This document shows, piece after piece, positions 20,346-30,600 of a stretch of 60,000 bases of DNA. The position numbers were made by a program, and so were the translations under genes. The stretch covers positions 23,243,488 to 23,303,487 of the forward strand of contig NC_049988.1 of assembly GCF_000003815.2 (NCBI RefSeq). The letters are read 5' to 3'. Numbering within the stretch: position 1 is the stretch's first letter; every line of letters begins with the position of its first letter. The stretch comes from Branchiostoma floridae (Eukaryota > Chordata > Leptocardii > Amphioxiformes > Branchiostomatidae). The notes under the pieces are model-generated. The model did no database searches. It was not told the origin of the DNA and saw only the letters and a program-made list of their open reading frames with translations.

Positions 20346-20965
20346 TTTCCACCTACAAACATCCCCTGCAAAACCGTCAAAAGCCACTAAAGGAAAAAAC
20401 GCCTCGTACGTTTCTTCTCCTTCTCAAGAACTACCCACATACCAAATATCAGAGCAATCTGTCCAGCCGTTCGCGAGCTTTTCTGTCCACAGACACGCAC
20501 CATACAACGGTTTCCAAACATACCTATTGCATTCTGCTAATTACCTCCTAATTTGCATAACAATCATACAATTATGTACATCACTACGTAAGCTATCTGC
20601 ATACCTACAGTCATTCCGTTCCATCGACCCCTGCTTGCATTATTCCTTCTCAAAACCTAACACAAGAATGACTTTCACCGCCCCAGCAAAACCCCTAAGT
20701 GGCCAAAACTTACACACCTTACTATTCATTTACACAGCTACCTACCCCGTAAAAATCATCACCCAAAAAAGTCCCGAAAAAAAAATATCAAAACCGGAAG
20801 TTCTGCTGCAGTACAATAACACTCCGCTAGAACGCCCTGCCGTAACGCAATTCCTACCATTCCTTCCTCATGTCTAACCCTACCCACATACCAAATATCA
20901 AAACAATCCATCCATGCCTTCCCCAGATATCAGGCTGACAAACGTCCCTCTCACACACAAACAGC

Positions 20966-22340
20966 ACTCAAAACAAACCCTTCGTTTCACGAAGGGAACC
21001 AAAGCAATGAGAGCACTTTTCAAACTCAAGGCTCTTTTACTCTCTAACAAGGACATTTCAATCAATCTCGGAAAAAATCTATTTGAAAAATTTGTAAAAC
21101 CCATCTTTATGTACTGTTCAGAAATCACTTGCTTTGACCGTTTTTCTAAAAGTATAAGAATCATTGTATCACATACCAATAACATCTGCGAACCTTCCTC
21201 AAAGGTTTTTTCTACTTTACTTAGAAAACTTAATATTCAAGATAACTTTCCAGCTACCATTCGAAAAACCACCTCTTCTGCTTTGAATACTACTTATGTT
21301 GTATGTTTGGAAAGAAATACAGATAAAGAAATACTATTGCGTCATGCCAATAGCCATATTTTACGAGATAACGGTTTCCAAATTATAAACCTAGACTCAA
21401 ATCAACAAATTCCAGAATTTGACATCATTGACATGCGCTTCCAAAAATTTCTGTTAGGCATTCATGCCAAAGCCTCAAACGATGGTGTCAGGGGAGAATC
21501 GGGAACTTTCCCAGGTAGGATTGATGCAGAAATGCAACTTGTGAAATATTGGCATCGTTTAGTTAATCTGCCCGAAGATGCCCTTCTTCGTGAGGCATAC
21601 AATACTGTTTCATTCGGAGAACATGATTGGATTGTCCACGTAAAAAATATCCTCAACTACCAAGGCTTTGGACACATATGGCTGAACCCGAGGTCATACC
21701 ACATAGACACAATCACCACTCAGTTACGACAACGTTTACAAGATATATACGTGCAAAATTGGCATTCCTCTATTCGAAACAATTCCAAACTCTCCTCTCT
21801 TTCTACATTGAACAAGCATTACAAGCAAGAAAATTACATTTCAACCATAAAGAGCCTTGACGTTCGTAGGGCAATCACACAACTCAGAATTGGCTGTCAC
21901 AAATTAAATATAGAAACCGGAAGATTCCAAAAAATCCCAATTGACCAGAGGGTTTGTCCATTCTGTCCAGAGCTAATCGAAGACGAATATCACTTTATGG
22001 TTGTATGTCCCAAATATTCCGATATACGCAATTCTCTATACAGAAGGCTGTCATTTTGTACACAAGGATTTATCCAAATGGACCTGACGTGCAAATTCAG
22101 ATACATAATGACATGTGACAATCCCTGCATGGCAGATATAGGAAAATATATCAAAGAAGGTTTTGACATTAGAAATTCCCAAAATGATTGTAAAAGCCTC
22201 CAATGATTGTAAGAAACTTATCCCATACTACAACTCCTGTATTAGTTAGATAAGCCTTAAGTTAAGTTATAGCACTGTAGTTATGTAGATGCCATACTTT
22301 GTACCTCGTACAATTGTTGTGCAATAAAGTTATATATGCC
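20966..22340 (+). pseudogene. LINE C-terminal domain and 3' end
   Basis: The open frame 20914-22206 carries, from about residue 25 on (KGTKAMRALFKLKALL), the thumb and C-terminal region of the same LINE type, ending in a CPFC..I.DE.HF...CP zinc-knuckle-like motif common at the C-terminus of such elements. The first residues before 20966 are foreign sequence. After the stop, about 130 bp of 3' UTR ends with AATAAAGTTATATATG. Together with 17466-18400 it forms one element split by the insertion. Confidence 0.8.
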
Positions 22341-22344
22341 GCCA

Positions 22345-23945
22345 TCTTGGTTTTTGATGACCGCAAGTTAGGGACTGACCACTTCATAGTAGGGGTTTGC
22401 ACAGGCCAAAAAGATTGCACCGAACCCTTGATTATTGACCAAATCTGAAAGTCTGCACCTACACTATTTCATGAATATGAAATTTCTCATACATTTTCCA
22501 TGAAAAGTGCTGCTACAAGTCTGGAATAGGCTAAAATGTTGTGGACCTAAACTGGGCCTTCTGCGGCTGCGTATAAGTGGCCATTGCCCTAGAGTATTCG
22601 GCCACCTAATAACAAATACAAGTCACCGATAGATATACAAAGCAACTTGAAGCCAAGTTACGGTTAGCCAGATTTGGCAGTTTATTTTTTCATACAACAC
22701 ATGTACAAAACTATCAATACTACAGATTAACAACCTGCCTCACAGATAGCATGGGAACAAATAACTGTACATAAATCTTCTGGGCCTGTGTCATAGGTAG
22801 ACTTCCGTATTATACTGTAAACCTCAGTTGCTTTAATCGCAACGTAGGGCATCGGACAACAGCTGCCAATTGTGATGAAGTAGTAGAATTTGTTTATTAA
22901 AAAAAAGCCGGTTCAATGTTTTAACTTTGCATGGGTCAAATCAAAAGTGAAAATCCCTCAACCTAATTCGATTTGATTTATCCGGCTACATAGAAGGACA
23001 TACAGCCAGTGCTGCCCAACTAGCAGGAGGCTATTGTAAATTGTAATCCCTGACAACTGCACATGTCACAGTAAACAGTTAAACATCAAACGGATACAAT
23101 GCACAGTAAATACGCTCACAGATACAGAATTGTGATTTTTTTTTACATACTAGGATATGCAAAACTTGGAAACAGTCTAGACCATGGATAGGACATGTCT
23201 CAGGCCAGGGCCTTAAACTTTGACATGTTGTAGATATTACCCCCCCCCCCCCCAATGCAACACACTGCGCAATAAAACCCTTTAATAGATAAAGAAAGAA
23301 ATAAACCCGTTACGAAGCTTATTCATCTGTCCAATGTATCATCATCACCCTCACTAATTAGATGTTGCAACGTTAACGAGTCCCTTCATCGGATTCCTTC
23401 CATTGGAAACCGATAGGGCGGCAGTTGTAATCTTTTACCTAATATAATTTTGATCCTATCCTAAAGCTGAGGTTTTTAGTTCATTTGGCACATCCATTTT
23501 GCTACTTTTAATTCCTTTTTCGACCATTAAATAATAGAAAAATTTCAAAAATACTTAAATATCTGTATAATAACATTCAAGTCATGACCCAAATATAAAT
23601 ATTCTGACATTAGATACCGTATGTACAGCTAGCCAACACACAAAACTCTGTCCTACACCTTGTTGAAAAAAAAATTGTTGGCCTCCAACATCTTGCACAC
23701 TGTGTAGCCCATATTAAGACATAGCAGCAAAGGTCATGACGTTCATTTCACAATAACGTACCATTAACGTTACATTCAAATAGAGATTATGCTGTCATCA
23801 CATCTTTCAACATTTGCACTGCTTACGTAACAATACGTCACGCATGGACTAGTCCATTTACTACCCCGTAGGGGTGGGCAGCAAAGACACATGGGCAAAA
23901 CCCAATCGTGCTATCACGAGTTTAATGCTAGAACCTTCTCACATA
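22345..23945. other. non-genic stretch, possible 3' UTR of the minus gene
   Basis: No exon is recognised. Reverse-complement AATAAA signals occur at 22681-22686 and about 22893, which could end the minus-strand transcript whose stop is at 24459. A C14 run lies at 23241-23254. Confidence 0.35.
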
Positions 23946-23949
23946 TGAA

Positions 23950-24400
23950 ACCCCCCCTATTTTTTTTAATGTAATCGTCCTGTGTCACATCTATATTTCG
24001 TCATCAATTGGGGTCAGTGGGGATGAATATTCTCCCATAAAAAGGATGTGATATGTTTACTCCCCTATTTTCTTAGTGTAATCTTCCTATGCCATGCGTA
24101 CAACTTATGGGCGATACCATCACTTGGGGTCGGTGGGGATGCTGGCTCCTCCCCCTGTATGACAACGCTGGCTATCTCCCTCCCGTCGTTGAGTTTGAGC
24201 TCACCAAAAAGAATTTTATATGTTTACTACCCTAGTTTTTAGTATAATCGTCCAATTTGTACAACACGTCGACGATACCATTACTTGGGGTCTGTGGGAT
24301 GCTCGCCCCGACCCTCCCCCCCCCCCCCCCTCCATGACGACGCTGGCAATCTCCCTCCCATCGTTGAGTTTGTGCTCGCCAAAATGATTTTGTATGTTTA
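23950..24400 (-). repeat. three copies of the minus-gene terminal exon end, downstream of it
   Basis: Copies at about 24228-24390, 24056-24228 and (degraded) 23950-24040 repeat the last codons of the exon (AACTCAACGACGGGAGGGAG, ATCCCCACCGACCCCAAG) plus about 80 bp beyond. The stop position reads TGA or TAA in each. The period is about 165-172 bp. A C14 tract expanded in the middle copy. Confidence 0.9.
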
Positions 24401-24458
24401 CTCCCTATTTTTAAGTGTAATCGTCCTATTGCATGTGTACAACATGTGGGCGATACCA

Positions 24459-24689
24459 TCACTTGGGGTCGGTGGGGATGCTCGCCCCGATCCCCTCCTC
24501 GCCCTCTATGACGACGCTGGCTATCTCCCTCCCGTCGTTGAGTTTGAGCTCGCCCTTCTTCGCCATGCCTTTCATCTGAGACGCCAGCATCTTGATGTAT
24601 TTCCTCTGCGCCATTTCTCGGAGAGAGGAGTCCACGTTGTCTCCTTTTATCACTACAAGCAGCTGGTCTGGCTGCAGGCCGTGTAGGAC
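24459..24689 (-). CDS. terminal exon of the minus-strand gene
   Basis: The acceptor CACCAG|GTC opens phase 0, and 76 codons run to TGA at 24459-24461. The protein piece starts VLHGLQPDQLLVVIKGDNVD and ends ASIPTDPK; it is charged, helical in the middle (MAQRKYIKMLASQMKGMAKK) and has no recognised domain. Alternatively the exon ends one codon earlier at CCCCAA|GTGATG and continues elsewhere. It is the only unit in this array holding both the 5' part and the 3' part. Confidence 0.6.
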   Translation of the reverse strand, partial: VLHGLQPDQLLVVIKGDNVDSSLREMAQRKYIKMLASQMKGMAKKGELKLNDGREIASVVIEGEEGIGASIPTDPK

Positions 24690-27600
24690 CTGGTGTAGTA
24701 ATAGAAGAAACAGCGGTTGTAAAAAGGTGAAGTTTAAGGTAGTACATCTTTATGTATTTCTTCTGCGCCATCTCATTGAGAGAGGAGTCCACGTTGTCTC
24801 CTTTTATCACCACAAGCAGCTGGTCTGGCTGCAGGCCGTGCAGGACCTGGTATAGTAAAAGAAGAAACAGTATAAATGTAAAAATGTGAAGTTTAAGATG
24901 GTCCATCTTGATGTACTTCCTCTGCGCCATCTCTCGGAGGGACGAGTCCACGTTGTCACCCTTTATCACCACCAGTAGCTGGTCCGGCTGGAGACCGTGT
25001 AGGACCTGAGGGGAAGAGGAAACAATCGGGTTGAGATGTAGATAAATAACAAGTAACCGCAGGTAACATATTCTGTGACTGGAGGCCGTGTAGGACCCGA
25101 TGGAGAGAAAAAAAAACAGCGGTTGGAATCTTAAAATGCAATTCAATCTCTACAACAACGGAGATTCACTTTTGGACGTTTGCAGTGACATCCATCACTC
25201 GTCTTCAGCGTCACTAGAAATAACTGACAGAAACAAATTCTAACAGTAGTAATAGAAGAAACAGTGGTTAAAGTGTGAATGTAAAAAGGTGAAGTTTAAG
25301 ATGCATCTTAATGTACATCCTCTGAGCCATTTCTCGGAGGGAGGAGTCCACGTTGCCTCCCTTTATCACTCCCAGCAGCGGGTCAGGCTGGAGACCGTGT
25401 AGGACCTGGTACACAGAAGAAACAAGCGGTTGAAGTGTAAATATAGAAAGGTGAAGTTTAAGGTACATGTTGATTCCTCTGTAATTCCTCTGGAGTCCGT
25501 GTAGGACTTGTGGTGAGAAGAAAAGACAGTGGTTGGAATGTTCAAATACAATTCAATCTCTACAACTGAATACAAACGGAGATTTGCTTCCTGGCGTTTG
25601 CAGTGACATTCAGCACTCGTCCTCAGCGGCACTAGAAAGAACTGGCAGAAACATTTCAAAACATTGTTGGACCTGGTGGGCAGAAGAAACAGTAAATATA
25701 AAAAGTGTAAGGTACATCTTGATGTACTTCCTCTGCGCCATCTCGCGGAGGGACGAGTCCACGTTGTCGCCTTTTATCACCACAAGGAGTTGGTCCGGCT
25801 GGAGACCGTGTAGCACCTAGTGGGGGAAAGGAAACAGTAAATAAGAAAAGGTGAAGTTTAAGGTAGTTTATCTTGATGTATTTTCTCTGCGCCATGTCCC
25901 GGAGAGAGGAATCCACGTTGTCACCTTTAATGACAACTAATAGTTGATCCGGCTGAAGACCGTGAATGACCTAGCTAGTGGGGAGAAGGAACAGCGGTTG
26001 AAGTGTAAATGTAAAAAGGTGGAGGCAGTGAGCAGACCCTGGTCATTCAATATACATCTTCCGAAAATAGTTTCATCAGGTTGGTAGAATATAGGATGAA
26101 GGAGAATTATTTGTACACAACCAGCTATGTAAGTACCCACTGGTTGTGTACAAAGAATTCTCCTTCATCCAATATACATCTTCTTAACAATGGTTTCCTG
26201 TACAAAAAAAAAGAGGAAAAAGCGACTGTTAATAACTCAACTTTCTGACTTTACGAAAACAATATGNNNNNNNNNNNNNNNNNNNNNNNNNNNNNNNNNN
26301 NNNNNNNNNNNNNNNNNNNNNNNNNNNNNNNNNNNNNNNNNNNNNNNNNNNNNNNNNNNNNNNNNNNNNNNNNNNNNNNNNNNNNNNNNNNNNNNNNNNN
26401 NNNNNNNNNNNNNNNNNNNNNNNNNNNNNNNNNNNNNNNNNNNNNNNNNNNNNNNNNNNNNNNNNNNNNNNNNNNNNNNNNNNNNNNNNNNNNNNNNNNN
26501 NNNNNNNNNNNNNNNNNNNNNNNNNNNNNNNNNNNNNNNNNNNNNNNNNNNNNNNNNNNNNNNNNNNNNNNNNNNNNNNNNNNNNNNNNNNNNNNNNNNN
26601 NNNNNNNNNNNNNNNNNNNNNNNNNNNNNNNNNNNNNNNNNNNNNNNNNNNNNNNNNNNNNNNNNNNNNNNNNNNNNNNNNNNNNNNNNNNNNNNNNNNN
26701 NNNNNNAATGTGAGTGGGGTATCAGTAATGCACCATCTGACGCCATATTGTTTTCGTAAAGTCAGAAAGTTGAGCTATTTATTAACAGTCGCTTTTTCCT
26801 CTTTTTTTTGTATGAGGACACTTTAAAATGTTGTTACGTATGGAAGACGCAGGACTTCAAGCGGACGGGCTTCGCTGTTTCAGGCCGGCAGGAATTTGTG
26901 GAAATTCTGGTGTCACCTCTCTAAACTAAACTGAACTGAGGTCCCGGGTTCAAAGACCAGAAAATAAGACTCTAAACTCATGCGGAGCCTTTCCGTACCC
27001 CACCACGAATTGTGTTATCCAGATTTAATTATCCCGAAAGAGCGAGCCCTAAGGTGATTATCCTATAAGCTGTAGGGCCGGCAGCATGAAATGCTGGCCT
27101 GATAAAGTTAGCTTTATGGGCCTTATATAACGGACATATACCGAAGGACACTCATGGCTTGCATAACACCGCAGTCCTCTCATCTTGTTTAAACTTAATT
27201 GTCTAAAAGAGAAGAAGGACAAAAGCTGCCCTGATTAAGTTAGCTTCATGTGGCCTTATGTAACGCACATATACTGTAAATGCATTTAAGTTCGCGGGGA
27301 TTTAATTTCGGGGTAGCGGGAAAAGGTCGACTTTACGCGGTGGTTTTAATTTCGCGGTAGCACCATGTCTCTTACTGACATGGAAATGTTTGATCCCGGT
27401 GAAGCGGCCGCTGCGAAAACCGCGAACATCAAACCATCGCGAAAGTTTCTGCATTTACAGTACTGGACACATTAATGGAGTGTACGAACAACACCGCAGT
27501 CCTCATCTTTTTTCACTGAATTGTCTGAAAGAGAAGAGAAACCCTCAACCGTTCAGTCAACCCTGTCTGTCGTGACTACTGGAGGATTTGATGAAACTGA

Positions 27601-30600
27601 CCAATTTATGTTGGATCCTTGACTGATGCTTGGAGTAAAAGAAAAATCATTTTTTAACAAGACTCAATGGAAAGCTTCTTACATTTCGTAGCTCGGGATT
27701 TACATTTGTACAATTTTGCTTTGCTAGCTTTTCACTTATGCATTTTCTTTAATTTCATTTTGTTTTGGTGGCGGCATGAAAATAAGTCTACGAATGTCAT
27801 TCGTGGGGTTGTGACGCGTACATACATGTGTACCGGGTATGTAATGCAAACTTTCCCAACTCGCCGGAACTAACCCAGTATGTCATGCTTTGTATTATTA
27901 CCAGGGCTAGCCCTTTACAATGGTTGGGTAGCCGCGGCTGTATTTCTCAGTATACAGCCGCCATGAAATCAAATCAAATCTACCTAGCCCACACTGTATG
28001 TAATATGGCAGCTGAATCGGTTGATAAATGAAGCAAGACATATCATCATTAGTGTTCATATTAACCCCACGGCTTGCCGGACGCCCGGATGAGGAATTGC
28101 TCCCTGATGTACGAAACCTCCGACAATAATTGGTGAAGGTCACTTGTCTCACGTAGACCACGTTTATTTACTTGCATATCATGTTAACGTCCACCCACTT
28201 ACTTACTGTTATATTCATTTTCGTTGATCCTATCTCTTTTCTTTGTGAGATTGTATTTTTATTATTGCCAATTGTAATAGATTCATTTGTTGAAAAAATC
28301 ATATCTATTTGATCTCATTAGAAATCTGTTTGCATATATTCAATTTGTGGATGTTTGATTTCTTTTACGTTATTTCATTTCAAACCTTTTTGCGCCTTTC
28401 TTGAGGGTACGGTGGTTACAAATGTTACTTTATTCCGTTTTTTCACCATGCACAAACCTACACCAATCCTTCGCTACTCTTGAGGGTGGAATGGATACAA
28501 ATTACCCCTGGCACACCTATTTCATTATAAGGGCATCGGTACTCTGCAGTACGTCACGCATGGAGCGCGCTTGTGGAGTATCGGTATGCCCAACGTCAAG
28601 GAAAGAACAGGTTCTGCGCCCCAAAGCTTATATTTTACTGAAAACAGATACTGAATAAACGCCTCGTGCATCATGCACAAAGTGTCTCATTTGAAACTTT
28701 ATTGTACTAATATGTATAGAATCTAGATGTATGACTCTGTCTTTTTACCTTTGGTAGAAACTTTGTATGTACGCCAGAGGAATATTGCAGGACAAAGTAT
28801 CAAAGGAAAACAATTTTTTTTAAATCTAGCATATCGTATGAAACCTTAAGTTATTTTTCTCCTCTGTAGAATCTATGTACGCGATACACTGTTGCTGTCA
28901 GACAGCCTGCGGAAATACGCTTGCAGAACAAAGGCTGTCGAATGTCAAGCCGGAGAGGCCTTGGGCAGGTCGTCTAAAGTCTTATTACAAAGCCTATTTG
29001 TCCCACTTGTTGTCTTTGCAACCGTTGTACAAATGACGCATGTTAAAGGTCAGCTGACCAGCGTCAGACAGAAATCATGGGCCGCCAAGCCTGGAGGCAT
29101 ATTCTAAAATAGTATTTTAAAAATCTATACGCATCACTCGTTGCCTCATACTAATGTCGATGTAGAAGGCGAAGCTAAGAAAAAGCTCAAAGTTTCAAAC
29201 CTTATTCTATTCATGAAATGTAAAATCTGTATGTATGACCTTTGTCTTATTTCTTACTTCCTCACTAGCCTCCTTCACCGGCCTCTCTGGGAAGCTTGGC
29301 AATTTGTTTGGTTTTTTTTGGGGGGGGGGGCGGTAGGTCGATTCGCGATTTTTAACCCGGGAATATGCCGGGAATNNNNNNNNNNNNNNNNNNNNNNNNN
29401 NNNNNNNNNNNNNNNNNNNNNNNNNNNNNNNNNNNNNNNNNNNNNNNNNNNNNNNNNNNNNNNNNNNNNNNNNNNTTAAAATCACGAATCGACCTACCGT
29501 TCACCCCCCCCCCCAAAAAAAAAAACAGGTGGACTGCAGTCAGGATGCTAGGGATGCGTTAGGTTGTAAGCTGTGAGTGAGCTGTAAGTCGATTCATTGA
29601 TCCATGAGTCGAATTTGAAAAGGCGTGACTGTCTTTTACGAACATATCCACATGCGCAGAAAATGTACAGTCTACAGACTCCGATCGGGATTTCACCCAG
29701 TTTGGAATCTGGGATAGATATGTCATAACCTGACATATCTATAAACCAGTTTCTTAATTGCAAATTTAGCAAATCTCAAGACAGTCCTGTTGTAAACCCA
29801 TCATGACATACAGTCACTTCTGTCGGGGTCATTGACCTACAAAGCGCCCTGGCGTAATAGACCCTGGACGATAAAAGACCAATATCTTCAATCTCCTACT
29901 ATTATATTGTTAGACACAGGATGCAGAATCATTACCTAAGCCTTCGAATTCACCTTTCCGGTGACGGTGATGAAGATGACAGTTTCCTATCACAACCCTC
30001 TTCTCAAAACCCTTAATGTGCAGACATAACTACCATATTGTTGCCTCCGAATCTCTGAATTCCTAAGTGGGCTGGCAGAATAAAAGGCGTCACAGGAAAT
30101 CTCTTGAACATGGTTTAAGCACAGGATGTAACATTCAAATTTTCCACTATTCTATGACAACCAACGGACATCACCCCGACTTCTGCCACATGGTAATGCC
30201 TCTCCAAGGCACTCACATAGGGGGGGTCTTTAAATGGGTCAAAAATCGAAATTTTGAAATATGATCACGCCCACTTCAGGGGTGATTTATTGGGTCATTT
30301 GACAGACATTGTGCACAAAAATTGGGATCTAGCATGAAATAAACCCCCCACCCCACCCAAAAAACTATTTTGCATTATGTGCAATAGGGTACAGCCATAT
30401 GGTGATTTAGAGGAATGCTTGCCGTCATATAACTGCCGAACGACGTGTGCTAGGACTACCAAACTTGTTAACTTTTGCTAAAATTTACTTGGCAACAAGT
30501 TTAAGAGAATAAATTAAATTTATGATATTTTTTGTTGCCATGGCAACCGGTTGATGACAGGCATATTTTACGAAATTCTCTACTTTCCGCTTGAACGTTG

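Larger units (their letters stand above)
18400..20960. mobile_element. ~2.55-kb insertion splitting the LINE
   Basis: The LINE protein stops matching at about 18375 and resumes at about 20970, so about 2.5 kb of foreign sequence lies between. It contains a minisatellite (19217-19672) and a duplicated ~90-bp block (ACCCACATACCAAATATCA at 20429 and 20882). A 187-residue open frame at 20314-20877 has no recognisable domain. The segment may be a composite of several insertions. The two junctions share AAAACAA, a possible short target duplication. Confidence 0.55.
24744..25970 (-). repeat. five upstream copies of the terminal exon 5' part
   Basis: Copies (start to 3' edge, minus strand) are 24846-24744, 25005-24903, 25405-25303, 25816-25714 and 25970-25868. 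Each has its own polypyrimidine tract and AG and 34 open codons of the VLHGLQPDQLL...KYIKM segment, then intron-like sequence without a consistent donor. Against the true exon I count synonymous:non-synonymous codon differences of 12:0 (25005), 13:0 (25816) and 14:2 (25970). The copies at 24846 (two replacements) and 25405 (four) are less conserved. Confidence 0.9.

Noticed and set aside
20314-20877. 187-residue open frame inside the LINE insertion
   Set aside because: No domain, duplicated repeat sequence within it, and low-complexity composition; treated as chance.
24232-25146. 304-residue continuous open frame on the minus strand
   Set aside because: It reads through intron-like spacers between exon copies and enters the true exon in the wrong frame, so it is not one protein.
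26190-26759. long open frames across the N run
   Set aside because: The residues are unknown bases; nothing is coded there that can be seen.
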